From contig NZ_CP091851.1 in NCBI RefSeq assembly GCF_022059845.1, forward strand, positions 3,224,001 through 3,288,000: a stretch of DNA of 64,000 nucleotides, written 5' to 3'. Below, in pieces: positions 18,081 to 28,272 of the stretch. The notes under the pieces were generated by a model, which was not told the origin of the DNA, did not search any database, and saw only the letters and a program-made list of their open reading frames with translations. How positions within the stretch are numbered: position 1 is the first letter of the stretch; every line of letters starts with the position of its first letter. Made by a program: the position numbers and the translations under genes. Source of the stretch: Terrirubrum flagellatum. Its GTDB lineage: Bacteria > Pseudomonadota > Alphaproteobacteria > Rhizobiales > Beijerinckiaceae.

Positions 18081-19862
18081 TTAGAGATGCTCGCGAAAAT
18101 GCGCCGCCACAGAGGCGTAGACACGGCGAACATGATCCGGCCGGATGAAGCCGTGCCCGGCATAGGTGAAGCGCTCATAGGCGACCTTCTTCTGCCGGAG
18201 TGAAAGCGCTTCGCTGAACTGGTCGCTTTCATGCATCGGCACGCGCGGATCGCGATCGCCGTGCAGAAGCAGCATGGGCGCGACGACGCGGTCGATGTGA
18301 TGAATGGGCGAGATTTTCTGGAACAGGTCGTCATCGACGCCAGGAAAACCGTATTCACGCGCGCGATGGTCGCGCCGCCAGGGGCCGGTGCGCTCGAGCA
18401 ACGTGACGAAATCGGCGATGCCGTAATAATCCACCGCGGCCTTCCACAGTTCGGGCTGCAGCGTGACCGCCGCGAGCACGGCCCAGCCGCCATAGGATTG
18501 GCCCATGATGCCGATTCTATCGGGATTGATGTCGGGCTGGGCGGCGAGCCAGGCGCGGCCGGCGGCGAGGTCCGCCATGAAATCAGGCCGCTTCTCGACC
18601 TCGTCGGCCTCCATGTAGGCGCGGCCATAGCCGGTGCTGCCGCGCGCGTTCGGCATCAGCACGGCGAAGCCCTGTGAGAGCAGCATCTGGATGTCGGGCC
18701 GGAAATTCGCGCGGGTCTGGGAAGCCGGGCCGCCATGCACCCACATCACAGCGGGAAACCCGCCGTCGGGCGCAGGTCCGCGCGGAAGCGCATACCAGCC
18801 GGGGATGCGCAGCCCGTCGAAGCTCGTCCATTCCACCAGTTCGGGTTCGATCAGGCTCTTTCGATCGATGCCGGAAGCAGCCATCGGATCTGCGATCGGA
18901 ATTGGCGCCGCCGCGCCTTCGCGCCAGAGCCAGAGGCCGGGCGGCGTGGTCGGCCCCTGGACGGTGAAGGCCAGCGCCGTATTGTGCGGCGACCAGGCGA
19001 GATCGGCCACGACGCCCTCGGGCAAGCCGGAGATCACTGGCCGCTCGCCATCGACCGGCCCGACGCGCAGAACAGCGTAGCCGCGATCATTCTCGATCGT
19101 CGCCAGCATTTTCTCGTCTGATGACAGCGACCAGGCCTCCACTTCGCGGCCGGGAGCCTCAAAGACCACGGCGCTGACGCCGGTCTCCGGATCGATGCGG
19201 CAGAGGCGCATCATGTCAGCGCCCGCGTCGCTCAGCGCCATCAGGACGGCGCCTTTCTCTACCCAGCGAACGGAGGCGAAGCGCGCGGGAGCGGCGAGCG
19301 GCAGGGAGCGAGCGGCGCCTGTTTTGGCGTCCACAATCCAGAGGCGGAAGTCCGAGCTGCTGTGATCCTCGATCACCACCAGCCGCGCCAAGTCAGGCGT
19401 CCAGCTCGGCGCGGTCAGGATTCCCTTGCCCTTCAGCAGGCGCGTGCGCGCGCCCGTCGCGAGATCCATCAAGCTGATGTCGAAGAAGCATTCGTCGCGA
19501 TCATTGACGGCGTAGGCGATGCGCGCGCCGTCGGCGGACCACGCGCCGAACTCATGGATCGCCTCAGGCGCATCCGTCAAAGCGCGGGGTTCGGCCCCGG
19601 GCTCCAGCAGCCAGAATTGCTGGCGCTCATCGCCGCCCGCGTCGATGCCCCAGATCAACCGGTCATCGGCAGGGCAACGGCGCAGGAAGGCCACTTTCTC
19701 GTCGTGACGGCTCAATTGTCTGGCGTTGCCGCCATCGAGATCCATCGCCCAGACCTGCGGCAAGCCGGGGCCGCGCAAATGGAACAGCGTGCGTCCGTCC
19801 TTCGAGAAGGCGGGCGTGGTGGCGGCTCCGATCTGCACCCAAGCGTCAGTTGGAACGGGCAT
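18081..19862 (-). CDS. S9 family prolyl-oligopeptidase-like serine peptidase
   Basis: 593-aa protein with an N-terminal beta-propeller of WD40/TolB-like blades (about 10-330; repeated DGRTLF, DGARIAYAV and LSSDEKMLA strands) and a C-terminal alpha/beta-hydrolase domain. The nucleophile is S456 in GQSYGGW. The Asp lies in LLLHGDRDPRVP and the His in YAGHGFIRPDH. There is no signal peptide, so it is likely cytoplasmic, trimming short peptides or acyl-peptides. GGAAGGAT precedes the ATG. It is divergent from the dipeptide ABC operon starting at 20193, which suggests use of imported peptides. Confidence 0.88.
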   Translation of the reverse strand: MPVPTDAWVQIGAATTPAFSKDGRTLFHLRGPGLPQVWAMDLDGGNARQLSRHDEKVAFLRRCPADDRLIWGIDAGGDERQQFWLLEPGAEPRALTDAPEAIHEFGAWSADGARIAYAVNDRDECFFDISLMDLATGARTRLLKGKGILTAPSWTPDLARLVVIEDHSSSDFRLWIVDAKTGAARSLPLAAPARFASVRWVEKGAVLMALSDAGADMMRLCRIDPETGVSAVVFEAPGREVEAWSLSSDEKMLATIENDRGYAVLRVGPVDGERPVISGLPEGVVADLAWSPHNTALAFTVQGPTTPPGLWLWREGAAAPIPIADPMAASGIDRKSLIEPELVEWTSFDGLRIPGWYALPRGPAPDGGFPAVMWVHGGPASQTRANFRPDIQMLLSQGFAVLMPNARGSTGYGRAYMEADEVEKRPDFMADLAAGRAWLAAQPDINPDRIGIMGQSYGGWAVLAAVTLQPELWKAAVDYYGIADFVTLLERTGPWRRDHRAREYGFPGVDDDLFQKISPIHHIDRVVAPMLLLHGDRDPRVPMHESDQFSEALSLRQKKVAYERFTYAGHGFIRPDHVRRVYASVAAHFREHL

Positions 19863-20192
19863 GCGATATCCTTCCGCAGAACAAGCTCGTCTTATTCTCG
19901 GCCCTTAGCCCTGCAGCGAAACTGATCAGGCCGTCACCTGGGCGAACCGGCCGTCACATTGGCGGAGGAGCGCAAGCATCACAAACGACCTGGACGCAGC
20001 CCGGGGTTGAATTTGGCCTGCTGTCCAAGGCCAATCCCCGCAATACGATGTTTGAAGCTATGCGGAGCGAACGCGCGTCCACGGATCAGGATAGCCTTTT
20101 CGTGATCGCCGCGGCCGTTCGACCTGGACCGCCCGTGCTGGCGTGGCCCCAAAATTGATTCCATAGTTTGATCGCCGAGTTGGGAGGCTGAA
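19863..20192. promoter_or_regulatory. Divergent promoter region with a 20-bp-spaced direct repeat
   Basis: 330 bp between the S9 peptidase and the dipeptide-type binding protein. The 9-mer GGCCGTCAC occurs twice, at 19929-19937 and 19949-19957, exactly two helical turns apart, as expected for a regulator binding one face of DNA. No gene or RNA was recognised in the remainder. Confidence 0.35.
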
Positions 20193-21800
20193 ATGGCTCA
20201 TGCGTTGCGCGCCGCTCTTGTCATGCTGCTGCTGTCGGTCGTGGGCGGGCATGCGGCCACACCACGCGACGCATTGGTCATCGCATGGAATCTGGATGCG
20301 CTGATCACGTTCGATCCGCCCCAGATCGGCGAGGTGAACGGCAACGACATCATCGTTGGCAATGTCTGCTCGACGCTCGTCCAGTACGACCCGAAGGACG
20401 CGTCGAAGATCGTCCCGGGAATGGCGGAGAGCTGGTCAAGCTCGCCGGACGGGCTGACGCTGACGTTCAAGCTGCGGAGCGATCTGAAATTCCCAGATGG
20501 AACGCCCGCCACCGCCGAGGACGCGGCATGGTCGATGCAAAGGGCCGTGCTGCTGGGATATTTCTCCAGCGCGACGCTGACCCAATGGGGCTTCAACAAG
20601 GATCAGATCGCCGACCAAATTCAGGCGACTGATGCGCGCACCGTGGTTCTGAAACTGACGAAGCCCTACCCGGCCCCGCTGCTTTTGTCCGCAGCGTTCG
20701 CCAACAACAACGTCTCCGTGATCATGAGCAAGGCGCTCGGCACGAAGAATGCGAAGACCATCGACGGCAGGTCCGATCTCGGCAACGCCTTCTTCAAGAC
20801 AGCGCCGATCTGCGTGGGCCCCTATCACGTCACGCGCTGGGACGCGAACGATGTCGTGATCCTGGAGCGGAACGAAAATTATTTCGGACCCAAGCCCGGC
20901 CTGCGGCGCATCATCATTCGCCATGTGCCCGAGTCCAGCGCGCAACGGCTGCTGCTGGAGAAGGGCGACATCGATGTCGCTCGCCTCCTGAACACGGATG
21001 ATCTGAAAGCGCTGGAGTCCAACAAGGACATCCATATCGAGCAGACCTTGATGCAGGGCGTGACCTATCTCGCGCTCAATACGCTCGACCCGATCCTCGC
21101 AAATCCCAAGGTGCGTGAGGCGTTCCGCTATCTCATCGACTATGATGGGTTGACCAACACGATCCTCCCCTACAAAGGCACGCCGCGCGCCAGTCTCGTG
21201 CCGGAAGGCGCGTTCGGCGCGCTCGATCGCAAGGAGGGACAGCCTTTCTCGCTTGATCTCGCGAAGGCGAAGCAACTGCTGACCGAAGCTGGCTACCCCA
21301 ACGGCTTCAGCAAGAAGATGATCCTGTCGGCCAACGACATCAATCCCGCGATCGCCCAGCATGTCGCAGCCAATGCGGCGAAGGTCGGCGTCAAGCTCGA
21401 ACTGGAGCAGATGGCCGACGCCAATCTCTTCACACGCGGCCGCAATCGCGATTTCGAAGTGCAATTGGTGGGCTGGGGCGCCGGCTATCCCGACGCCGAC
21501 GCCATGATCTCCCGCCACGCCACTGATCCCGATCCGCGCGCGGAGGCGAAGCTGGTCGGCTATCCCGTGTGGCGCACAGGCTGGCAGGACCTTGCGATCA
21601 ACGACAAGGCGGAAGCCGCGCGGCTGGAGCAGGACCCGGCGAAACGGGTTGCCATCTACAAGGACATTCAGAACTTCATGCTGCATAACGGCCCGATGGC
21701 CTACATCTATCAGACCATCCGTCCGATCGCCGTGCGCGCCTCTGTGAAGGACTTTGTCATCGCGCCGTTCGGCGTGAATTATGGAAGCGCTTCGAAATAA
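20193..21800 (+). CDS. Peptide/nickel-type ABC substrate-binding protein (SBP family 5)
   Basis: 535-aa periplasmic binding protein. The Sec leader is MAHALRAALVMLLLSVVGGHAATPRDA, cleaved near GHA-ATP. Family blocks include the early VIAWNLDALITFDPPQIGEVNG, FKLRSDLKFPDGTPATAEDAAWSM and VREAFRYLIDYDGL. TTGGGAGG precedes the ATG. It begins a five-gene operon (binding protein, two permeases, two ATPases) with overlapping or nearly overlapping genes. Ligand not deducible; peptides, opines or oligosaccharides are all bound by this family. Confidence 0.93.
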   Translation: MAHALRAALVMLLLSVVGGHAATPRDALVIAWNLDALITFDPPQIGEVNGNDIIVGNVCSTLVQYDPKDASKIVPGMAESWSSSPDGLTLTFKLRSDLKFPDGTPATAEDAAWSMQRAVLLGYFSSATLTQWGFNKDQIADQIQATDARTVVLKLTKPYPAPLLLSAAFANNNVSVIMSKALGTKNAKTIDGRSDLGNAFFKTAPICVGPYHVTRWDANDVVILERNENYFGPKPGLRRIIIRHVPESSAQRLLLEKGDIDVARLLNTDDLKALESNKDIHIEQTLMQGVTYLALNTLDPILANPKVREAFRYLIDYDGLTNTILPYKGTPRASLVPEGAFGALDRKEGQPFSLDLAKAKQLLTEAGYPNGFSKKMILSANDINPAIAQHVAANAAKVGVKLELEQMADANLFTRGRNRDFEVQLVGWGAGYPDADAMISRHATDPDPRAEAKLVGYPVWRTGWQDLAINDKAEAARLEQDPAKRVAIYKDIQNFMLHNGPMAYIYQTIRPIAVRASVKDFVIAPFGVNYGSASK

Positions 21801-21805
21801 GTTCG

Positions 21806-22822
21806 ATGCGCCTCTCAGGCCTGAAGGCTGTCGCGCAGCAAGCGAGTTCAGTGTTCACAACGCTGTTCGGCTTGCTCGCGCTGACGTTTTTCATGGGTCG
21901 CATGCTGCCCAACGACCCCGTGCTGGCGATCGTAGGCAATCAGGCCGATCAATCCACTTACGACATGGTGCATCGCCAGCTCGGGCTGGATAAGCCGCTT
22001 TACACCCAGTTCTACCTCTATATGCGTTCGATGCTCTCGGGCGATTTCGGCAATGCGCTGTTCACCGGCCATCGCGTCGCTGACGATCTGATGAAAGTGT
22101 TTCCGGCAACCGTCGAACTCGCCACTTTCGCCATCATCATTGGAGTCGGCGTCGGCGTGCCGCTTGGCGTTCTCGCGGCGGTGTATCGTGGTGGATTCAT
22201 CGATCACGTCGCCCGCGTGGTCGGATTGCTGGGATATTCGAGCCCGGCTTTCTGGCTGGGCTTGATGGGTTTGATCCTGTTCTACTCCACGCTCGGCTGG
22301 GTGGGCGGTCCCGGACGTCTGGACGTCTCTTTCATCGACAGCATCGATACTCGCACCGGCTTCATGACCATCGACGCGCTATGGGCAGGCGACATGGATG
22401 TGTTCTGGAACGCGGTCAGCCATATCGTGTTGCCCGGTTCGATCCTGGGCTACGGCTCCATGGCCTATATCAGCCGCATGACGCGCAGCTTCATGCTGGA
22501 GCAGCTCGCGCAGGAATATGTCGTGGCGGCGCGCGTGAAGGGCCTGTCGCGCTGGGCGGTGATCCGCCGTCACGCCTTTCGCAACATCCTCGTGCAGCTC
22601 ATCACCGTCATCGCCCTCGCCTACGCTTTCCTGCTGGAAGGCGCGGTGTTGACCGAGACCGTTTTCGCCTGGCCCGGTTTCGGCCGCTATCTCGTCACCG
22701 GCCTGCTGGCTGGCGATATGAATGCGGTGCTGGCCTGTGTGCTGATCGTCGGCGTCATCTTCATCGGACTGAATCTGACGACGGACCTGCTGTATCGCCT
22801 GCTGGATCCACGCACGCGATGA
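21806..22822 (+). CDS. Dipeptide-type ABC transporter permease (DppB/OppB type)
   Basis: 338-aa permease with the OppB-like N terminus (TLFGLLALTFFMGRMLPNDPV) and the paired-domain architecture. It contains GLLGYSSPAFWLGLMGLILFYSTLGW and the cytoplasmic loop EYVVAARVKGLSRWAVIRRHAFRNIL. It starts 5 bp after the binding-protein stop and overlaps the DppC-type start by ATGA. Confidence 0.93.
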   Translation: MRLSGLKAVAQQASSVFTTLFGLLALTFFMGRMLPNDPVLAIVGNQADQSTYDMVHRQLGLDKPLYTQFYLYMRSMLSGDFGNALFTGHRVADDLMKVFPATVELATFAIIIGVGVGVPLGVLAAVYRGGFIDHVARVVGLLGYSSPAFWLGLMGLILFYSTLGWVGGPGRLDVSFIDSIDTRTGFMTIDALWAGDMDVFWNAVSHIVLPGSILGYGSMAYISRMTRSFMLEQLAQEYVVAARVKGLSRWAVIRRHAFRNILVQLITVIALAYAFLLEGAVLTETVFAWPGFGRYLVTGLLAGDMNAVLACVLIVGVIFIGLNLTTDLLYRLLDPRTR

Positions 22823-23742
22823 TGGCGCAGGAGAGCAGCGAAGGTTCGACCTTTTACGCGTGGCTGACCGCTGACGTCACCACGTCGCCGTCGCAGGCCA
22901 GGCTGCAGCGGGCGTATTTCGGCTGGCGACGCTTGTGCAGCAACCGGCTCACTGTATTCGGAATGATCGTGCTGCTCTTGCTGGTGATCATCGCCGCACT
23001 GGCGCCTGTCATCGCGCCAGAGGGCTATGACGCGCAAAGCCTGCAAAACCGGTTGGCCCCGCCCAGCGCCGCGCACTGGTTCGGCACGGATGACCTCGGC
23101 CGCGACGTCTTTGCTCGCCTGGTCTTTGGCGCGCGCGTCACGCTCATGATCGCGTGTCTGGTCGCGGTGATCGCAGCGCCGCTCGGCCTCATGATTGGCG
23201 CCATCTCCGGCTATTTCGGCGGCTGGGCGGACACGGCGCTGATGCGCATCAACGACGTCTTTCTTTCATTTCCCGGCCTGATTCTGGCGCTGGGTTTTGT
23301 CGCTGCGCTGGGACCGGGCATCCGTAACGCCGTCATCGCCATCGCCTTGACCGCCTGGCCGCCCATCGCACGGCTGGCGCGCGCGGAAACGCTGACATTG
23401 CGCAATGCCGATTATGTCGCAGCCGTGCGCATCCAGGGCGCGTCCGCGTTGCGCATTATATTGCGCCATATCGTGCCGATGTGCCTGCCATCGGTCATTG
23501 TGCGCATCACGCTCAACATGGCCGGCATCATCATCACCGCTGCAGGGCTGGGCTTTCTCGGCCTTGGCGCGCAGCCGCCGATGCCGGAATGGGGATCGAT
23601 GCTGTCCAGCGGGCGCGCCCATCTCAGCGGCGCCTGGTGGATTTCCGCCGTGCCGGGCCTCGCGATCCTGATCACCAGCCTTGCTTTCAACCTGCTGGGG
23701 GACGGGCTGCGCGACGTGCTCGATCCAAGGTCGGCCGCGTGA
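22819..23742 (+). CDS. Dipeptide-type ABC transporter permease (DppC/OppC type)
   Basis: 307-aa permease. An N-terminal cytoplasmic segment leads to RRLCSNRLTVFGMIVLLLLVIIAALAP, then GTDDLGRDVFARLVFGARVTL, the invariant DppC block. The cytoplasmic loop is DYVAAVRIQGASALRIILRHIVP. I set the start at ATG 22819 on the ATGA overlap; the longer frame upstream is a shadow of DppB. Confidence 0.93.
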   Translation: MMAQESSEGSTFYAWLTADVTTSPSQARLQRAYFGWRRLCSNRLTVFGMIVLLLLVIIAALAPVIAPEGYDAQSLQNRLAPPSAAHWFGTDDLGRDVFARLVFGARVTLMIACLVAVIAAPLGLMIGAISGYFGGWADTALMRINDVFLSFPGLILALGFVAALGPGIRNAVIAIALTAWPPIARLARAETLTLRNADYVAAVRIQGASALRIILRHIVPMCLPSVIVRITLNMAGIIITAAGLGFLGLGAQPPMPEWGSMLSSGRAHLSGAWWISAVPGLAILITSLAFNLLGDGLRDVLDPRSAA

Positions 23743-24575
23743 CTCCGCAACTGGTCGTCGAGGATTTGCGGGTGCGCTTCGAGACGGAGCATCGGGTGGT
23801 GGAGGCCGTGCGCGGCGTGTCCTTCACCGTCGGGCGTGAGAAGGTCGGCATTGTCGGCGAATCCGGCTCCGGCAAATCCATGACCGGGCGCGCTATCCTG
23901 CGCCTTTCGCCGTCGCAGTCGCAGGTGACGGCGAAGACGCTGCGATTCCAGGAGATCGATCTGCAGGCCTGCACCGAGCGGCAAATGCTGAAGGTGCGGG
24001 GCCGCCGCATTTCGATGATCATGCAGGATCCGAAATTCGCGCTCGATCCTGTCATGCGCGTTGGCGATCAGATCGCTGAAGCCATCCCCGCTGAACGCCG
24101 CGGCGGGCGCATGGAGGATCAGGAGCGCGTTCTCGCGATGCTGGACTCTGTGCAGATCCGCGATCCCAAGCGGGTGTTCGATCTCTATCCGCACGAAGTC
24201 TCCGGCGGCATGGGCCAGCGCATCATGATCGCCATGATGCTGATGCCCGAACCATCTCTGCTGATTGCGGACGAGCCGACCTCCGCGCTCGACGTGACGG
24301 TGCGCATGCGCGTGCTGGCCATCCTCGACGAACTGGCGTCACAGCGCGATCTCGGCCTGATCTTCATCAGCCACGATCTCAATCTGGTCGCCTCATTCTG
24401 CCACCGCGTGCTGATCATGTATGCGGGCCGCATCGTCGAGGAATGCGCGGCAAGCGAGCTGGCTCATGCGCAGCATCCTTACACGCGCGGGCTGCTCGCA
24501 TCGCTGCCGCGCGTGGGCGACACGCGGCCCAGGCTGCCGGTGCTGACACGCGACCCGGCCTGGTTTTCCCGGTGA
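23739..24575 (+). CDS. Dipeptide-type ABC transporter ATPase (DppD type)
   Basis: 278-aa ATPase. Walker [10 protein letters not shown]-loop IMQDPKFALDP, signature VSGGMGQR, Walker B LLIADEPTSALD and H-loop ISHD. Note GMGQR where GMRQR/GGQRQR is usual. I chose GTG 23739, which overlaps the DppC stop (GTGA) and gives TPQLVVEDLRVRF as start. The protein is shorter than usual DppD (about 320 aa) because the C-terminal extension is brief (TRPRLPVLTRDP). Confidence 0.9.
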   Translation: MTPQLVVEDLRVRFETEHRVVEAVRGVSFTVGREKVGIVGESGSGKSMTGRAILRLSPSQSQVTAKTLRFQEIDLQACTERQMLKVRGRRISMIMQDPKFALDPVMRVGDQIAEAIPAERRGGRMEDQERVLAMLDSVQIRDPKRVFDLYPHEVSGGMGQRIMIAMMLMPEPSLLIADEPTSALDVTVRMRVLAILDELASQRDLGLIFISHDLNLVASFCHRVLIMYAGRIVEECAASELAHAQHPYTRGLLASLPRVGDTRPRLPVLTRDPAWFSR

Positions 24576-25339
24576 TATCGGTCAAAAACCTGCGCGTCAG
24601 CTTCGGCGCACAAGGCGCGATGCGCGCCGTCGACGACATCTCGTTCCATGTGGCTGCGGAGGAAACGTTCGGTCTCGTCGGCGAATCCGGCTGCGGCAAA
24701 TCAACCTTGCTGCGCGTGCTGTGCGGATTGAATCGCAACTGGCAGGGCGAGATCAGCATCGCCGGCGAGTCCATGACTCCCAATCGCAGCCGCGCCTTCT
24801 TCAAGAATGTGCAGATGGTGTTCCAGGACCCGTATGGCTCCTTACATCCGCGACACACCGTGAACACGATGCTGATGGAGCCGCTCTCCATCCATCGCAT
24901 GGACCGCGCCGATTTTCGCATCGCGGAAATGCTGGAGCGGGTTGGATTAGGCCCTGCGTTCCGCTACCGCTATCCTCATCAGCTCTCCGGCGGCCAGCGC
25001 CAGCGCCTCGCTATCGCCCGCGCGCTCATTCTCGAACCGAAGATTCTGCTGCTGGACGAGCCGACCTCGGCGCTCGACGTCTCCGTGCAGGCGGAAATCC
25101 TGAATCTGCTGAAAGACATCAGGCAAACCAGCCAATTGACCTGCATTCTGGTCAGTCACGATCTCGCAGTGATCTCATATATGTGCGAACGGATCGGCGT
25201 GATGAACCACGGCAAGATCCTGGAGGAGCTATCTGCCGCGCAATTGAACAGCAACGCCGGCCATGATCCCTACACCACGCAGTTGCTGACCGCGAGCCGG
25301 GGCTATGATCGCGCGCTGGCGAACGCATTGCCCGACTGA
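24572..25339 (+). CDS. Dipeptide-type ABC transporter ATPase (DppF type)
   Basis: 255-aa ATPase. Walker A GESGCGKST, Q-loop VFQDPYGSLHPR, signature LSGGQRQR, Walker B ILLLDEPTSALD and H-loop VSHD are intact. GTG 24572 overlaps the DppD stop (GTGA) and matches the family opening ISVKNLRVSFG; upstream frame is antisense-free but unconserved. It closes the five-gene operon. Confidence 0.9.
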   Translation: MISVKNLRVSFGAQGAMRAVDDISFHVAAEETFGLVGESGCGKSTLLRVLCGLNRNWQGEISIAGESMTPNRSRAFFKNVQMVFQDPYGSLHPRHTVNTMLMEPLSIHRMDRADFRIAEMLERVGLGPAFRYRYPHQLSGGQRQRLAIARALILEPKILLLDEPTSALDVSVQAEILNLLKDIRQTSQLTCILVSHDLAVISYMCERIGVMNHGKILEELSAAQLNSNAGHDPYTTQLLTASRGYDRALANALPD

Positions 25340-25413
25340 CGCTGACGCGCTGAGTTCAAGCCGCTCCGGGAATGACTTCGGCCTGAAGCGCGGCCGGGCC
25401 GGCAAAGCAGCCT

Positions 25414-26376
25414 TCACCGCCCCGGCTTTGAATCGCGCTCGTCCTTGCGCGACAGGCGCTCGATGAGCAGATCGAAGAATCCCTCCGCATCGATATTCTG
25501 CATCACCTCTGCGTTGATGGGTCTGTCTCCCTTGCCGTAAAAATCCGCGTAGGTATGCCCGCTCGTCACGCCCTGCGTCGCGACTCCGACAGCGGCCGGC
25601 CGTCCCTTGAACAAGTCAGGGCGAAGCAGCCAAGCGATGACTGTCGCATCATGCAAGGGACCTCCCGGACGGCCGAAACGCGCGTGATCACTGCGATCGA
25701 ACGCGGAAATCAGCGACGCAAGAGCCTTCGCCGGCGCTCCTCCCAAGCGGCGCAATCTTGCGAGATGATCTTCAGTCATCAACGCCTGGAACGTCACATC
25801 GAGCGGCATCATGACGACGGGAACGCCAGATGTGAACACGATCTCCGCGGCGTGAGGATCGGCGAGAATGTTGAATTCAGCCCATGGCGCGCGATTGCCA
25901 AGCGCCGAAAAAGCGCCGCCCATCATCACGATCCGATCAATTCCGCGCTGCGCCTGTTCGTCATGCAACAGCGCCAACGCGACATTTGTCAGCGGCGCCA
26001 TGCAGCAAAGCGTGATCGTCTCTCCTTTCGCGGCGGCGGCACAGGCCTCTCGCACGATGAACTGCACCGCATGACCCTCAGCAAGCGGGATTGCCGGCGG
26101 CGGCAGCAACTCATCGCTGAAAGCGCCGATATGCACGTATTTGCCGAATATCTGCGGCCTCACCAGCGGGCCGGGGCAGCCTGCATAAATCGGGAGTTTG
26201 GGTCGTCCGGCAAGCTCGGCGATCTTGCAGGCGTTGCGCGTCGTCGCCGCGAGAGGAACATTTCCGCCGACGACGCTCAACCCGAGAACGTCGAGCTCCG
26301 GAGACGCGAGCGCAAGCAGGATCGCCGCGGAATCGTCGACGCCCGGATCGCAATCGATGATGATGCGGCGCTTCAC
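25414..26376 (-). CDS. Nucleoside hydrolase (IunH family), copy 1
   Basis: 320-aa enzyme that cleaves the N-glycosidic bond of ribonucleosides to base and ribose. The Ca2+-binding N-terminal cluster is IIIDCDPGVDDSAAIL (residues 4-19). Further sites are NEFNILADPHAAEIVF-like (AEFNILADPHAAEIVF) and the catalytic His region GGPLHDATVIAWLL. No signal peptide. It overlaps the upstream second nucleoside hydrolase by ATGA, so both are made from one message. It is the last gene of the operon led by the SBP_bac_5 gene. Confidence 0.93.
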   Translation of the reverse strand: MKRRIIIDCDPGVDDSAAILLALASPELDVLGLSVVGGNVPLAATTRNACKIAELAGRPKLPIYAGCPGPLVRPQIFGKYVHIGAFSDELLPPPAIPLAEGHAVQFIVREACAAAAKGETITLCCMAPLTNVALALLHDEQAQRGIDRIVMMGGAFSALGNRAPWAEFNILADPHAAEIVFTSGVPVVMMPLDVTFQALMTEDHLARLRRLGGAPAKALASLISAFDRSDHARFGRPGGPLHDATVIAWLLRPDLFKGRPAAVGVATQGVTSGHTYADFYGKGDRPINAEVMQNIDAEGFFDLLIERLSRKDERDSKPGR

Positions 26377-27359
26377 GCGGCCACCGCATAGCGTGCGAGT
26401 CGTTCAGAGATGAGCGCGAACACGCCATCCGCGTCGACCTTCGAGACGATCTGCGCGTTCGGCGTCTCGCCGGACTTGTTCCACCAGTCGGCGATGGTCT
26501 GCCCCATCGAGACTTCGCTCTCATGCTGCACGAAGACGCGCGCCTGTTCGGTCTTGAACAGGTCCGGCCTCAGCAAATAAACGATCACGAGCGGATCATG
26601 CAGCGGGCCGCCAAGCGAGCCATAGCGCGCGACGTCCTTGCGATCCCAGAAAGTCAGGAGATCGGCAACCAGTTCGGCGACCCGGCCGCCGACCGAGCGG
26701 ATTTTCGCGATGCGCTCGGGCGTGGCGATCGCCTGATGAGTGGCGTCGAGAGACTGAACGATAACAGGAATATCGCTGGAAAAGACGATATGAGCGGCGT
26801 GCGGATCGACGAGAATGTTGAATTCCGACGTCATCGTGCGATTGCCGGCTTCGCGGAAAGCGCCGCCCATCATCACGATGCGCTCGATCCCGGCTGCGAC
26901 CTCCGGCCCGTGCCGCAGCGCGACCGCGATATTCGTCAACGGCCCCAGCGTGCAAAGCGTGATCTTGCGGCCGGTTCGCCCCGCCTCCGTCAGCGTGTCG
27001 ACGAGAAAGCGCACGGCGTGCGTAGCTTCCTGCTTCTTCGACGGATCAGGCAAGTTCGCCGATCCCAATCCCTTGACGCCGCTGAATTGCCCGCGAATAG
27101 GCGCGCGCATCAAAGGCCGGAAGCAACCGGAATAGACCGGAGTTTCCGGACGGCCCGCCAGCTCGCAAATCTGCAGCGCGTTCCTGACCGTGCGCTCAAG
27201 CGGCGCATTTCCCGACACGACGGAAATTCCGAGAATATCCAGTTCCGGCGACGCAAGCGCGGTCAGGATGGCCACGGTGTCGTCGATGCCGGGATCGCAA
27301 TCGATGATGACAGGAGCAGGCGTCACATTTTCCTCTGGCGAAAGCGAAAAATCTTTCAA
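26373..27359 (-). CDS. Nucleoside hydrolase (IunH family), copy 2
   Basis: 328-aa paralogue of the neighbouring enzyme. It has [15 protein letters not shown] near residues 18-32, [16 protein letters not shown], and [14 protein letters not shown]. The two copies share the same layout but differ clearly in sequence, suggesting different base or sugar preference rather than a recent duplication. ATGA overlaps join it to copy 1 downstream and to the DapA-family gene upstream. Confidence 0.93.
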   Translation of the reverse strand: MKDFSLSPEENVTPAPVIIDCDPGIDDTVAILTALASPELDILGISVVSGNAPLERTVRNALQICELAGRPETPVYSGCFRPLMRAPIRGQFSGVKGLGSANLPDPSKKQEATHAVRFLVDTLTEAGRTGRKITLCTLGPLTNIAVALRHGPEVAAGIERIVMMGGAFREAGNRTMTSEFNILVDPHAAHIVFSSDIPVIVQSLDATHQAIATPERIAKIRSVGGRVAELVADLLTFWDRKDVARYGSLGGPLHDPLVIVYLLRPDLFKTEQARVFVQHESEVSMGQTIADWWNKSGETPNAQIVSKVDADGVFALISERLARYAVAA

Positions 27360-28246
27360 TGATCAAGCGCGCCAATCGAGACAAGAACCTCGCGCACGTC
27401 GCGTCGCGCATTCTCGTCGAGCGGCGCCTGCGGCGCGATCGGATCGCCGACAGCGAAGCCCTGCATGGCGAGGCCCGCCTTGATGCAGGCGGCCAGCGAA
27501 TATTTCGCAAAGACCTCGTTGAGCCGCCACAGACGCGATTGCAGCGCCATCGCCTGCGGCCATGCGCCTTGTCGGGCGAGATCATAGAGCTCGACGCTCT
27601 GCCGCGGCGCGACGCAGGCCGGCCCCGCCATCCAGCCGACGCCGCCAATCATCATCACGCAGACGGGGATATGCGCCGACGCGGCGAACACATCGAGACG
27701 GCCGCGCGTGCGCTCGATGATGGAGAGAAGCCGGCCGGTGTTGCTCGACGCGTCCTTGATGTAGCGGATATTTCCGACTTCGCTCAGGCGCTGGATCACC
27801 GGCAGCGAGAGATCGGAGCGCTGGAATTGCGGGTTTGTGTAGAGGGTGACCGGCAGTTCGCCAGCAGCTGCGGCGATCGCGCGGAAATATTTTTCTACCC
27901 CATCATCCGAGATCGGGAAATAAGCTTCGAGGATGGCGAGGACGCCATTGGCGCCCAGCCGAACCATCTCGCGCGTCTGCTCGACCGCGTCGCGGATCGT
28001 GGTCGCGGCGACGCCAGCGACGACAGGAATTCGCTTTCGCGTCGCCTCGACCACCGTCCGCACGATCTCGTAGCGCTGGCTCTGCTGGAGATAGGCGAAC
28101 TCGCCAGTGCTGCCGAGAGGCGTCAGGCCATGCACGCCGCTGGCGATGAGATGCTCGACGAGATCAGCAAGCGCCGCATGCCGCACCTGGCCGTCTTCAT
28201 CGACCGGAGAGACAAGATAGGGAAAGACGCCTTTGAACTCAGCCAT
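27356..28246 (-). CDS. Dihydrodipicolinate synthase/N-acetylneuraminate lyase family protein
   Basis: 296-aa TIM-barrel class I aldolase/lyase. The substrate-binding loop is GSTGEFAYL (about 45-53), the conserved Tyr is in VTLYTNPQF, and the Schiff-base Lys is in [10 protein letters not shown]. This operon context is catabolic, so it is more likely a 2-keto-acid aldolase or keto-deoxy-sugar-acid enzyme than DapA of lysine synthesis. ATG 28246 follows CAGGAG with 9-nt spacing; a longer frame to 28276 is less likely. It overlaps the nucleoside hydrolase start by ATGA. Confidence 0.88.
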   Translation of the reverse strand: MAEFKGVFPYLVSPVDEDGQVRHAALADLVEHLIASGVHGLTPLGSTGEFAYLQQSQRYEIVRTVVEATRKRIPVVAGVAATTIRDAVEQTREMVRLGANGVLAILEAYFPISDDGVEKYFRAIAAAAGELPVTLYTNPQFQRSDLSLPVIQRLSEVGNIRYIKDASSNTGRLLSIIERTRGRLDVFAASAHIPVCVMMIGGVGWMAGPACVAPRQSVELYDLARQGAWPQAMALQSRLWRLNEVFAKYSLAACIKAGLAMQGFAVGDPIAPQAPLDENARRDVREVLVSIGALDH

Positions 28247-28272
28247 TCGCTTTCGCTCCTGGAGTCCGCCGA

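Noticed and set aside
20436-21686. 416-codon minus frame opposite the dipeptide-type binding protein
   Set aside because: Antisense shadow; the plus strand has a signal peptide and family motifs.
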